Shown here: positions 43,039 to 54,023 of the stretch, piece after piece
How positions within the stretch are numbered: the stretch's first letter is position 1
Layout of the letters: the number at the start of each line of letters is the position of its first letter
DNA from: Chrysoporthe austroafricana
Lineage: Eukaryota; Ascomycota; Sordariomycetes; Diaporthales; Cryphonectriaceae
DNA length: 64,000 nucleotides
NCBI GenBank assembly: GCA_001051155.2
Contig: JYIP02000011.1
Coordinates: 558,001 to 622,000, forward strand
Direction: 5' to 3'
Position numbers and translations under genes: made by a program
The notes under the pieces: generated by a model
Databases searched by the model: none
The model's input: only the letters and a program-made list of their open reading frames with translations
Told to the model about the DNA's origin: nothing

Positions 43039-46000
43039 ATCCCAACTTCTCGTTATTGAAGGGAAAAGGCATTAGGTAGAAGAAGCATTGTAAGGGTGAG
43101 AGCGAGGGAAAGAGCTTTGAATGAAAGTGATTCTGCCAGGCAGAATATTCTAGAGCCAGGGAAGACAGACCTTTGGAATTTGGCTCAGGCCAATGGCCAG
43201 TGGACGGACGACCTGTTGGGGACAAAAGTCACCTCTGGCTCCTGCGGGAAATATGTTGCTTTTGATGACCATAGGCATGGCGGTATTTGAAAGAAGAGGA
43301 CGAAAGATTGGGTGAAATACGATGTGCTATCAGTAGGACCTAGCCGCTGGGCCGCGTATCCTATGATTTCTCGCATGTCGAGGCTATGATTTCTCGGCAG
43401 GGCTGATCGACACCACGTGGATTCCACTGACCTGATGATTACCATGTAGTAGGGCGCCAAAGACACTTACGGAGGCGCAGCCATTTATAGAGATAGGTCC
43501 ATTCGGCCTACTTCAAGCAGCCTTGACTGCCTTTATTATTCCTTGTTAGAATCGACCAACACAGCAGCGGTAGATGACTAGGATATTGTCGACCTTCGAC
43601 GAAAGTTGATCGACGTTCAGTCTGAACTTGGAGCAAAGAAGGCGCGGACCGAAGAGTTTCGAGCCGAAGCTTACCGGGCTCTTCTAGAGCTCAAAGAAGC
43701 CCGTGCCGAGACTGAGCACTGGAAGAATCTTTACAAGGTAACAAGTGAGGAGGTTAGAGGCCTTCAAGAACTCTACGAGTAGTCCGACTTATCTGTCCTG
43801 CCTAGAGAAAGACCTTAGTCAGGCCAAGGCAGATCTTAACTGGTTACGAAACAGTGCAGGGTAATATCTTACCGATAGCCCGAAAAGAGTTTCGTATATC
43901 ATTACTAATATACTAAACTACCGTATTCGAAGAGAATGTCCTAGCTGCACGAGGATCTCAAACCCCTAACCTCTTCATTAGGAAGTAATACCTAAGTGCT
44001 TACGTTAAAAATGTATCCGAGTAAGAGAAGTAATAGCAGATTTTTGTAACGATTACCCCTGCAAGAACAGTAACGACTATGGCGAAAAGGGCTGAAACGT
44101 AAAGAATCCGTCATACTGCTATCCGAAACCTCCTGTTAGAGCTAATCACCTAAAATGGAAATGGCTCCCGAGGCTCCTAAACAAGTGGCCGAGCCGCTAT
44201 ACTTCCCAAACTGAACAGAGGACCTGCCCAGTTACCCAATTGTAGTTAGAAAGCGCGCCACTACCACTCGTCCGAAGGAATTCAAGACGTGGTGAGCGCG
44301 ACCCCAAACTGAGTATCTCTAAAATAGTATTTCCGCTTGAGATAATGAGGTAATTGGCCTGGGTTAGAATAGGAACCTCAGCCAAGCCAAGTCCACAAGC
44401 GGACTCGCTTGGGCAAATCATCCTATATGAACGGAACTGGGCTCGTGCTCGCGCGACGAATTACCTTCGCAATACGAAGCAACAGTGCAGCAAAGACGGC
44501 GAGGCCTTCTTTTTTAACTGGCTGGATTTCAAACGGACAGCCGGACATGATATGGGTATTTTGATAGCCCGGACCACTACCCTCAGATTATCTGTTTGTC
44601 CCTCTTTTATAAGGAGTGTAGTCACTCAGTAAGAAGTCAATCTAACAGACTAGAGCACAAAATACTACTATATACAGGCAATATTATGCTATAGCCAAAA
44701 TCGTCTGTTCTCTTATTATCGACCTCGAACCCATCGGGTCGAACTTCTTTCTATGAATACAAGGTGCATGCTGCGCTGCTTGCCAAGGTACGCTCGTCTG
44801 ATAGCTTTGTGCTGCTTGGAAGAAAGGTCTTGGTAGAAGAGGCAGTCGGAGGGGAGGATAAACTCTTGTTGCTTGATGCTTCGGTAACGTTCCTACAAGA
44901 GGTTGTTATTGCAAAAGCGGTGGATCTTATCGTCGCCGACGATCTCCCAGCAGTTCCAGTCTCTACTATGATTATGTCATTGGAAACACGTGAGATAACC
45001 TCTATAGTCTCAACCACACTTGGCCATACTACCACGGACTTGACAATCCAAGTTTCGCAAGAAACGCCTACTATTACCATGTTAATCAAGACAAAACCAT
45101 CGTATTTTTATTTGACAAGACCTACTTCTTTGAGCTACGCACACTGCGAAAGTATTCCATATTAGAACGACTCTAAGCTGTTTGAAAAGCTGCATATTCG
45201 ATATGGTAATTTCTTTGTCATATACACAATATGGGTCGTCAAAGTATTTAATGAGACTGGGATTCTCAGGGAATCTATGGAACAGCCAAAATCGTTAAAG
45301 CAAAATGAGGACCTGGAAGCCATAATTAGCAGCCGAGTCCGTCTATAATACCTTTCAGCAGTTCAGGAATATCCTAGTCTCTCTTTATATGAACAAGTAA
45401 CATTGTATATGGAGGCTCGCTCCTCGCGCAGTTAATTATTACCATCGTAAGGCGAAGCAAGAGCGCGGGAAAGATGCGGAGATCTCCTTGTCACGCCGGA
45501 ATTGACCCATGACTTAGCTTTTGCATGTTTCATTGTATCTGGGGTGCAAGATTAGCACTTGAATCAGGATAGTATCTATTATGACTTAAGCGCAAGTGCG
45601 CGAGATGGAAGCGTGCAAGGATGTTACATCTCTATTCAGTCGGTTGCGGTCCTCGCGCTGGCCGGTGAGCCGCAGCACACGCTGAAAAGGAAAAAATAAA
45701 CACTCTAGCCGGATAAAATTCATCCGCGGTACATCCTCGCTGCTATCGCCAGTACAGTACCCCTATCGGGGATTTATATGGTATAATTTTCAATCAAACC
45801 CACCGAGGATTTCTAAATAGCGGCAGCATTTATCAAATGAACTAGTCGAAAGCTGAAATATCTCCCTTCGTACTTCCTCAGTCAGTTGCAATCGTGTTAG
45901 TTCTTTTTAGATTGCACCGATTCCCTTAGAACACGATGTTCTAGTTTCTCAAGCATTAATTTTCGTTACAGTACCATCCACTCAAGCTAATGCATGCGTC

Positions 46001-46229
46001 TGACATCCACCATATTGCAGCAAAACTAGAACGTAGAAGAACAGTCGCCATAGCTTTCCAGGTTAGACTCTACGAAGTCCAGGGCGACGATTATACAGAT
46101 CATGCTAAAGAAATTACGGATTATGATATTTAAATGCAATAGTTAGCCTACAAGGCGTGTGAAATACTCAGTAATGAGTGGACTGCTGAATAGGTCTTGC
46201 TCCAACTCCCATGTAGGGCATTCATAGTC
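43039..46229. other. Gene-poor stretch with coiled-coil-coding remnant
   Basis: A plus-strand segment at about 43590-43780 (DLRRKLIDVQSELGAKKAR, then ALLELKEARAETEHWKNLYK) encodes a coiled coil in a frame bounded by stops, perhaps from a retroelement gag or a decayed gene. At 44750-45165 two overlapping frames on opposite strands compete. Elsewhere nothing is recognised. Confidence 0.35.
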
Positions 46230-46725
46230 CCACCACTTCACAGCGTAGTACACAGAACCAGCCTGCGATTCGCAATGTGCAACTATCTCTTCGGCTCAGG
46301 AGGGAAAACGGTTCCGTATCACCCAGCTTATTAATCTAGCACTCAGCGCAGACAATGTGTTCTATTCCGTTTGTATTAAAGCGAATGATCGGCCATACGG
46401 CTCAGTCGGCTTTCTTCTCAAAAGCGATCATCTGCTCAAGCTTAAGCTTTGCTATGGAATCGGAACGTTTGTGTCCGGTGTTGTCGTCTAGGAGTTCAGT
46501 TTCGCCGATGTTGCTGGTTCTCGAGTCTGTCCAGCCAATAATCGTCCGTTGACTGCCGTCGCATAAACCCTTTTTCACATTCGAACTGATAAGAAGCACG
46601 ACGCGTATCCCGTTCTTGAATTCAACTTGATGGTCTATATTATGCTCCTTAACATAGCAGTACAAGCAATGCCAGGACGGAAGTGGATATTCTGGGGCAT
46701 AGGTATTGAACAGGTGACGGAGACA
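46230..46725 (-). pseudogene. Pif1-type DNA helicase, C-terminal remnant
   Basis: One minus-strand frame runs LRHLFNTYAPEYPLPSW, then VEFKNGIRVVLLISSNVKKG, LCDGSQRTIIGW, and after a TGA (46400-46402) WPIIRFNTNGIEHIVCAEC, a TAG, and INKLGDTEPFSLLSRR. This is the order found in the C-terminal half of Pif1-like helicases (GM-VMLL-N-d--GL-NG--G-VvGf, then PvVrF-nG). The next expected motif (AWA-SIHK-QG) is lost after AGW. Pif1-like helicases occur as host genes and as the helicase of Helitrons; no Rep domain was seen here, so origin is open. No functional product expected. Confidence 0.7.
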
Positions 46726-47655
46726 GCAGGGAGGGACGATAATGATACGCTAGCAAGCGAATCAGAAGAGAAGGAGGAAGAAGACAAGGCAGGGGACAGA
46801 CGCAAGGACAGGACCGGGACTGTGCGTCATACCACCGCGAACCATATCGACGGCTATGTTATCGAGAAGTGCAAAGGTATTAGTTGCCCAGCGTGCCCCC
46901 GTAAGGACAACCTTGATATCTAGACCTACATATCCCAATCCTTGAGAGCCAGGTATCTCAAAAACATCGCGCTAACAAAAGAATTTTTCTATCGCATGAT
47001 CTCCCATTACATGATCCAAATCTGCCTTGACGGCTAGGTATGCCGTCACTAGGGACAATATTATTTCAGCTAAGAAGAGAACACTATTCCTTTTGCAATT
47101 TAATAAATAGAAAAGCTGCCCCCGCTTCTATATGTCCTGAACAGTCCGAGCTCCGTTGATAAATGGTAACTAGGTGCAATAGGCTGAGAATCCAACGCTC
47201 TTATCAAAAGTCTAGGACGCTTATTCCATACATTGAGTAGAAAGCCGCATATATAAATTATAACTACGTCGCAGGCATGTCCATAACTGATAGAAGGTCG
47301 GGGGAAAAAATGTTTATCGGTTAAACTAAGGGATGTAGTCAGAATGCCCGATTGCGTTGTCTAACCAGTGCGCTCTAATTAACTCAAGCAGTCGGACCTA
47401 GCTAGAAAGGTCGGTTCTATCAACCTTTAGACCTGCCCGCCATAAATATTGTTATAAGTAGCAGTTATTGTCGAGCTACGTTAGGGACTCCAGCCTTACT
47501 CTGAGTGCCGGCTTTCGGCTCGAATGATATACGCAATCACAAGGGAACGGACGTTCGCAAGTTAGATCTATGCGTTTCGTCCAACGATAATATGATAAAT
47601 TGTTGCGCACGGACAGACTATAATCGTATTGTTCAGTATGTTTCCATGCGTTAAG
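46726..47655. other. AT-rich, no gene recognised
   Basis: Low-complexity Glu/Asp-rich frame at 46627-46923 on the plus strand is antisense to the helicase remnant upstream part and is not accepted. The remainder is AT-rich. Confidence 0.35.
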
Positions 47656-48240
47656 TTACAACTGCACCCTCTGTAGCACAAGGCGGAACTCGGATACTGC
47701 ACACGGTCGCGCCCACACCCAACGACATCGCAACCGGGTATTCGCGCTAACGCTTCCTCCAGGTACCTCGTGAAGTACAACTAGATTCCAATACGATTCA
47801 TCTGTAGTTCCCTCTGCCTTGCGATGGAGGAGCATAATAATAGCTCGTTGTACATCGCGATCTAGGCGCTGGAAGGCCTGGTAAATACCCCTGTAATACA
47901 ATTTGATCCTGCAGCCGCATATACAGTCGTTTCGCATTTTTAAGCAATGATTGTGCTGCTTTATTTCCGCATAAAGAACCCGCTCGAGTTCATTGTTTTC
48001 AAAGTGCTCGTTCCGCCACATAGGAACGACGTTAGGCTTTTGGTAATGCCGACGTTCCCAAATCTTAAGCCCAAGCCATCGCACACTGCTAGCAGGGCTA
48101 GAGCTTCCGTGGTCGTAAAGGATTGTCCAAGACTCGTATTGTTCTAGATTGCTGCTCGCAGTTAGTCCAAGCCCCTGACTATACATTTGAGCGATCCTTG
48201 CCTGGCATCTATCATGCTGGTCGTAGAAAATGATTCTCAA
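47656..48240 (-). CDS. Long frame of unknown identity, no ATG start
   Basis: 194 open codons beginning after a stop with no ATG until about residue 19. Composition is protein-like (Arg, Cys, Trp and Tyr present) with several paired Cys (NDCICGCRIKL). No known domain is recognised. It is either a fragment of a decayed gene or a chance frame in a moderately AT-rich background. Confidence 0.25.
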   Translation of the reverse strand: MRIIFYDQHDRCQARIAQMYSQGLGLTASSNLEQYESWTILYDHGSSSPASSVRWLGLKIWERRHYQKPNVVPMWRNEHFENNELERVLYAEIKQHNHCLKMRNDCICGCRIKLYYRGIYQAFQRLDRDVQRAIIMLLHRKAEGTTDESYWNLVVLHEVPGGSVSANTRLRCRWVWARPCAVSEFRLVLQRVQL

Positions 48241-48975
48241 AATAACTCTGCGCTATGTATGATGTAGACATTCATAGGCATAATGGATAAGTCTTAAAAT
48301 ACTTTCAAAAAGAATGCTTCATGTTTTTTCTCCATTTAAGTTTTTGGATTTCCTATTTTTGGCTCCCCGTTTCCCCAATCTTTATTTCCTATATAGGCGA
48401 TTTCAAAAGCCGTTTCCTCTTCAGCATCTTAAGTCGCATTCGAGGGATTCTGGATGGTCGAGAACAGTTTATTCCGATATCTGAGTCTAGAGAATTTACT
48501 CGAAGTAAAGCCGAGCACCGCCTTCGCTCATTCTTAAGACCCAAAGATCCATAACGCGGTTTCCAAGAGTAGGAACAGAGCTCAGTTCAACGATACTCAT
48601 CAGATCTACATCCAAGACAAAATAGACGTTCTCTGAGAGTGGTTACCTTTATCCGGTTGCAACAAAGTCGCTTTCGACATCCGGAATCAATCGACATGGT
48701 TTCTTGCTATCCTCGTGTCGCGCAACAGATTGTAGCTCGTCACAAGGATACGGCCGGTCCTAGTCGCGTAGTCGTAGCTACTGGCTTTTTGCGTGGCCGG
48801 CCTTATCTCTTGTTTCCATTCTCACCTGGCGCCGTAGACTGATCTTTAAATAGAACCTTGTAAATGGGTATTGAAGTTTGAAAAGCCGGCAGGCCTAATT
48901 CATTTAAATATGCATTCCTTCGTTATTAATTAGATTATGATCCTGTCTATTCGACAACCCCCCATTCCAACAGGA
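48241..48975. other. No gene recognised
   Basis: T-rich start, short frames only. Confidence 0.35.
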
Positions 48976-49466
48976 AGTTGGGCCTTGGGTAATTGCAGCG
49001 GTCCGATACTTGGTGGTACATTGCCCAGTCTATAACAGCTGGATTTTCTATATCATGTTCTCATTCATTCCCTGGGTTGTGAACCTGAAGCCAAGGACTG
49101 CTACAATGGGCTAAAAACTGAAAAAAAGTCGACTGGCTCAGCTGCCTCTTGCATCAGCTAGCAATGTCCTTTGAATTACGCCAGGAGGGGCTGTCCACAG
49201 CCATCACTGCGCAGAGCGAAGGTTGTGTTATCGATTTACGGCAACTAGATAATAGGAGCGCACTAAAGGTGCAAGTTTTGCGCGCGTATATCTCTGGCTT
49301 CCATAGAGTGTACGCGTTATTTACGGCGTTAGCGGGTTTGGCATTCTTGCTAAGCTTGCTCATTAAGCAGATCGATATGGACCGACAGATCTGCACAAAG
49401 CATATATTCCAGCGGTATAATACGAAGGACGATATTGCTATGTTGAGTGAACTTATGGAAATTTAA
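48976..49466 (+). pseudogene. MFS transporter remnant with large internal deletion
   Basis: SWALGNCSGPILGG, a motif-C-like segment of fungal MFS drug transporters, is followed after a one-base shift by SWIFYIMFSFIPWVVNLKPR, which is the segment linking the two halves of the N-terminal bundle to the loop. A stop (TGA/TAA region near 49113) follows. The next recognisable piece is the protein C terminus: YISGFHRVYALFTALAGLAF and LLSLLIKQIDMD, the last transmembrane helix. Most of the roughly 500-aa transporter is missing. No function is possible. Confidence 0.72.
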
Positions 49467-50675
49467 TGCTACACGTATACTTATCGAATTTGTTGTTAGA
49501 GACAGAAATTTGCAGGCTTGTTGTCAAAAGATAACGGAGAATACTTGTATTAGCTTCATTAAAAAATCATCCGACGGTAAAGGTTAACACCCAACCCGTG
49601 ACATATGATGTACTGGTACCCGTATGCAGTCAATCGTTCATGTTAGCACTCCAGCTCAAGAGATGGCCTTGTTTAACCATACGAAACTTCTATTCTTCAA
49701 AATATATGATTAAAAGATCTGTACTCGTGTTATGACCTAGACTCGGGCAGGTCACAGGAACAGGTCGACTCTGTGGACACAAAGCCAACGTAGCCCGGAC
49801 CCGACATCCGCGGCAAGGAACTCTCTCCTGTAAGCACTCACTTCAGTGCTCGTATCTTCACTTGCTGTTCCTATAGCTAAATGCGGATCGGATGGCAGTG
49901 AAATTGGTTGAGAATTGGTCGTGAAGAAAGTCCCGACTCGACTGGATCCATTCAGACCTCTACAACACTCCTTTTTTATGTCTTTGTCCATATTATTCGG
50001 CATGAGGACAGCTTGAGGTTCTTGTTGACCTCAAAAGAATCAGTTGTTTGCGGCGCAGGACAATTTCCTGTATACTAGCTGGCTACAAATTTTATATACT
50101 TCACGGCGTCGATGCCCTTCAACAGCACTTTGTACGCGCATGTATTGTCACATCCACGCCTGGGTGACTAGAGCATTTTTGACTACGCATTTGATTCTGT
50201 TCAGGCCTGGGCGGCCTGAATTTCCATCCCGTAAGACGCAGAAGTGTTGCAGCCAGAATTGGCCAAGCGTCAGCCATATATAGAGGTGGAATTCGGCAAG
50301 CCAGTACTATGAGATGGCGTCGGAAAAGCTGGCTCGTTCAGCTCCCCGGAATTGACCGCCTGGCCTGACACATCTTTCACCCGGGATAGGTCCCGCAGAA
50401 TGCCAGCGAAGAATGAGCACAGATCGGTTGTCCTGTGAAACCGTATGAAGCCACAACCGACTGCAGTAGCACCGTTCCTTCTACATCATGACGAGTACGG
50501 TTGTCGCGACTGCTTATGTCCATTTTGAACAGCATATCTGGTGGTAATCAACACTAGGTTTGATTATTCATGTCATTGTAATATATATTATCATAATACT
50601 ACACACCTTTGCAGGCACACGTTGGTTTCGTATTATGCTACATGCCTGTCTCCGACAGGAACAATACGCGTCGGC
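49467..50675. other. No gene recognised
   Basis: Contains short frames and an AT-rich segment at 50560-50620 upstream of the chromodomain gene. No repeat copy identified. Confidence 0.4.
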
Positions 50676-51281
50676 ATGGCAATCAGAAAGACATTCACCT
50701 ATTTAAATTATCCACCGGCCCGCGATCAGGTTTTCGCTCCGCGTGCTGCCCATTCTAAACCAGCTCGTGCGGAAGAGCCAGTCTCCAACTCTATATCTAC
50801 AGGGCCTGCCGTCTCCCTTATTGCGACAGGAGGCATGCGACGGACGACGTCCAAGGCATTACGTCCTACGCCCGGGCTGTGTCATACAGGCGCCTTGGAC
50901 GATGACGACGATGACAGCGTACCGGACGACGAGTGGGAGGGCGAGATCGTGGACGAAATGCTTGTCGGCGAAGTAAGGAGATTTCTGGTTTCATGGGCGC
51001 CTACGTGGGAACCGGAGGAAAACGTAAGCGCGACCATGCGACAAGCTTGGGCGAGGAAGAAGATCGAACGAGGTTATGGTGGGCAGCAGGTCATTTGCCG
51101 GAATGGGGTGGGTCATGACGAAGATGGGCTGCCAGCGGGCGAATGGGAGGGCGAAATCGTTAACGAAACGCGTGTCGATGGTCAAGTGCGGTACCTGGTG
51201 GCTTGGGAGACTACGTGGGAACCGGAGGAGAATATAGGCGCGACAATAATGGAAGCATGGGCATTGAACAAGGATTCCTAG
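50676..51281 (+). CDS. Protein with two compact chromodomains
   Basis: A 201-aa frame from ATG 50676. A disordered, basic N terminus with an acidic run (ALDDDDDDSVPDDE) precedes domain 1 (about 85-130: WEGEIVDEMLVGEVRRFLVS, then WAPTWEPEENV) and, after a linker, domain 2 (about 155-198: WEGEIVNETRVDGQVRYLVA, then WETTWEPEENI). Each ends in a helix (MRQAWARKK, IMEAWALNK) matching the chromodomain C-terminal helix. The domains are about 45 residues, shorter than the 50-60 of HP1-type chromodomains because the KGY-x-x loop is reduced. A single-domain relative lies at 41453. The frame is intact. Likely a chromatin-binding protein, possibly retroelement-derived (chromodomains occur at integrase C termini). 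Confidence 0.65.
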   Translation: MAIRKTFTYLNYPPARDQVFAPRAAHSKPARAEEPVSNSISTGPAVSLIATGGMRRTTSKALRPTPGLCHTGALDDDDDDSVPDDEWEGEIVDEMLVGEVRRFLVSWAPTWEPEENVSATMRQAWARKKIERGYGGQQVICRNGVGHDEDGLPAGEWEGEIVNETRVDGQVRYLVAWETTWEPEENIGATIMEAWALNKDS

Positions 51282-52047
51282 CGCTGTGAAGAGCAGCAGA
51301 CTGTTTGCAAGAAGCGTTTGCGTATGCGGGATTGGCGGGAAGATAGCAACGGGGCAGCTAATGCAAGGGACACAATCAAGATATCCGTATTGCGACGTAG
51401 AAAGTACTAGCTCTGCTCTATTGGGTATCAAATGCAAGGTCCGAGCTCGTCCAAGATACGTGCCGCTTTTCGATCCCCTTGTCTGATAGGTATAGATTCC
51501 TCGTTCGCTATGTGCTATCGATATTAACCCAGGGATGACTAGCCGTTGCCACTTGCGTGATCGAAGTGGGGGAAGAGTATGGTCACTCTAGATTGAGCTT
51601 CGTAGCCCGTCAGTTGATCGCAACTGACATATTTCGCGCTTTTACGCGAGAGGTCCCCCGGAAACCTTATGGCGCTGTGCGACGAAGCTAGGAATAGCAC
51701 ATGTATCTTCCATCCCTACCCAAAACATGCCAGCTTGATGGCCGCCTCGTCAGGCTAGCGGAATGCGTCTGAGAGCAGGGACCGAGAACGCTCTGGCTAG
51801 CCGAATAAGGGTATCTGTGAAAGGTGTACGCGTGCAAGGCTGCAGCCATGCATGAAAGAGTTCTTCAGGGGACTAACCACCGTAGACCGTTGGCCGGGCC
51901 TTCTTGGCCCCAATGCGAATCTCCCTTTTTGGCTGCCGTGCTAATCGGCGCCTTATACTTCACACATTGTCGTCTCGAGCATTCCCCTTTCTTAAGCAGG
52001 GAGAGTCCCGTCTTCCTCTCAGACGACACTGCCCTATCTTCTCAGCG
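51282..52047. other. Intergenic
   Basis: No gene recognised. Upstream region of the ferric reductase remnant. Confidence 0.4.
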
Positions 52048-53340
52048 ATGGCCGCACGAACCATTGAGATCGACGTCCTCACGTTTGCCGGTCTGCTTCT
52101 CGCTTTCCCGATTACCGCCTCGCTCCTGCCCGTCTTTGTTCGCGTGCAAAAACCATATACTATCGACTTTAGAAGAGTTTTCTTGTGTACTTTCCTCCTC
52201 AACCGTCACTGCTGAATCGGTCCATGGACGATATTCGGCTGTGTGGCTCATGTCACATATGTCGCCGCCAACCTCATTTGTCTTTTCCTTAGGGCTCCCT
52301 CGATCGTCGAGACCGCGTTACGTGCCGGCAGGTTAGCTCTCATCAATATGATGCCACTATTCTTGAGCCCACATCTGGGATCTCTAGCCGATCTCTTTGG
52401 CGTCTCGCTCAAGACATTTCGCAAGGTGCACCACGCGACAGGTGTCGTTTCTATCGCCTTCACACTGCTTCATGTTTGTCTTATGGTATCCAGAGGAAAA
52501 CGAGAAGATCTGTATACCCTGCTGGTACAGTAATGCATGTCCATATATCTGTAATATCGCCGAGTTGCCAGCTAATATGCCCAGGGTGCCTTGTCGCTGC
52601 CCCTCTTAGCCATTCCCTCAGTCCGTACCCTGCGCGATCGTTTCTACGAGCTTTTTCTGCGGACGCATCAGGCGCTGGCCGTGTTTCTGGCGACTACCAC
52701 CTGCCGGCATCTCCTGGCCTCCCCCGCCTTTCCGCAGATTTATATGTGCTTTTACGCAGGCGTCGCCGCCCTTCTGAATGTGACCCGCTTCGCAATCACA
52801 TTGTACCGGAATGTCGGATGGAGAAAGCCATTCCCTCAAGCATACTTGTCGCATAATGGCGGAAGCACCAGTATCACTATCGACCTGCCACGGCTGCTGC
52901 GGGTCAACGCAAGTCAATATGTGAACTTGTGGATCTAGGCCCCCAGGATTAGCTTCTACTCGTGGGTGCAGAGCCATCCTATCACAGCCATATCCTGGGC
53001 ACTTACGGAGCAGGAAACCCTGGAGCTTCTCGCACAGCCCCGCACAGGCCTGACATTCAAGCTAGCTCGCGTTCACGAGCTAGAATGTCTGGCCTTCTTC
53101 AGCGGTCCGCACGGATCGGGCTACCCAGTCGTGGGCTACAAATCGGTGGTTATGGTAGCGATAGATTCCGGGATCGTCGGCATGCTGCCCTACTTGCGCG
53201 AGGTGACTTACAGCTACAAGTTCCGCGCCGAGCGGACAAGTCGCATCTGCATCATATGACAAGTGAGAAAATTAAGTAGATTCGTAGCGATTGTCGGCCT
53301 GCTTGATGAGTTCCTCAAGGACTAGATACTGAGAAAAGTA
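52048..53340 (+). pseudogene. Ferric reductase (FRE/NOX-like) gene, broken
   Basis: ATG 52048 starts a hydrophobic N terminus (VLTFAGLLLAFPITASLLPV). A following segment carries LALINMMPLFLSPHLGSLAD and FRKVHHATGVVSIAFTLLHV, the haem-helix region with its His residues. After a 60-nt intron (GTACAG...GCTAATATGCCCAG, 52525-52584) come ELFLRTHQALAVFL and a FAD-domain-like part (LLRVNASQYVNLWI), TAG at 52936-52938, then SFYSWVQSHPITAISW and the NAD-binding start FFSGPHGSGYP...IDSGIVGMLPYLRE. TGA at 53257-53259 and TAG near 53323 follow; the C-terminal part is lost. The junction between the first two blocks (about 52200-52245) is unresolved. Intact enzymes reduce extracellular Fe3+ or Cu2+ at the plasma membrane. 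Confidence 0.82.
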
Positions 53341-53877
53341 TGCGTAGCCCGTCGTTTGCTGTGAGTATCGCTGAATCGTTAACAGTTATTGCGGATCTCT
53401 GTATATAACGACAGTGGTGTTTAAGACGAGGCCTTTGGATCGCATGACCGAGTATATATCCACATAACTGCGCCAGATCTAGCCGCTCTCCTCTTGGCTG
53501 AAGACAGCGGAGACCACATCATGCAACAGGACCCTGCTAATCATAGTGGTAATGATGTTTGGGATGGCGGACACGGACCGACTGACGAATTCACCCCCAT
53601 TGCGTTATTGCAAGAAGTACAGAATTCCAGGCGGACTGCAGCAAAGTTCTGGTGCTTTGTAAGTCTGCTCCAAGTCCGGATGCTGCTTCACTAACTTGCC
53701 TGCCAGAGTCTGGAACCGGCAGCTTCGCGATCAGGTGCGGCGGCTGCTAAGCAGTCAATTGCACAGGGGTGTGGAGATGCGAGAACTGGATTATCAAATA
53801 GAGTAGTATTCTGCGTAAAATAGAGGAGTACTTAGTCCCTGGGATATGATTGAACGCAACTATGATGTTACGCATTA
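53341..53877. other. Short spacer before the pogo element
   Basis: A short frame at 53494-53694 is not recognised. Confidence 0.35.
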
Positions 53878-53900
53878 AGTCAGAGGGGGTAACTTCCGGC
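53878..53900 (+). repeat. Left terminal inverted repeat of pogo element
   Basis: AGTCAGAGGGGGTAACTTCC, preceded by TA. Confidence 0.8.
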
Positions 53901-54023
53901 CGGCCCCACTTCCGGCCCTGGCCGCCATACCGCTCCCTTAACCACCTCCCTTTCTACAGACCTTTCTGAATCAATTTTATTCCGGAGATCTGTATCTTTT
54001 CACAGAACCTTAATACGACTATT

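Noticed and set aside
44751..45165. Competing frames on both strands
   Set aside because: Neither has a domain, and composition does not discriminate; not annotated.
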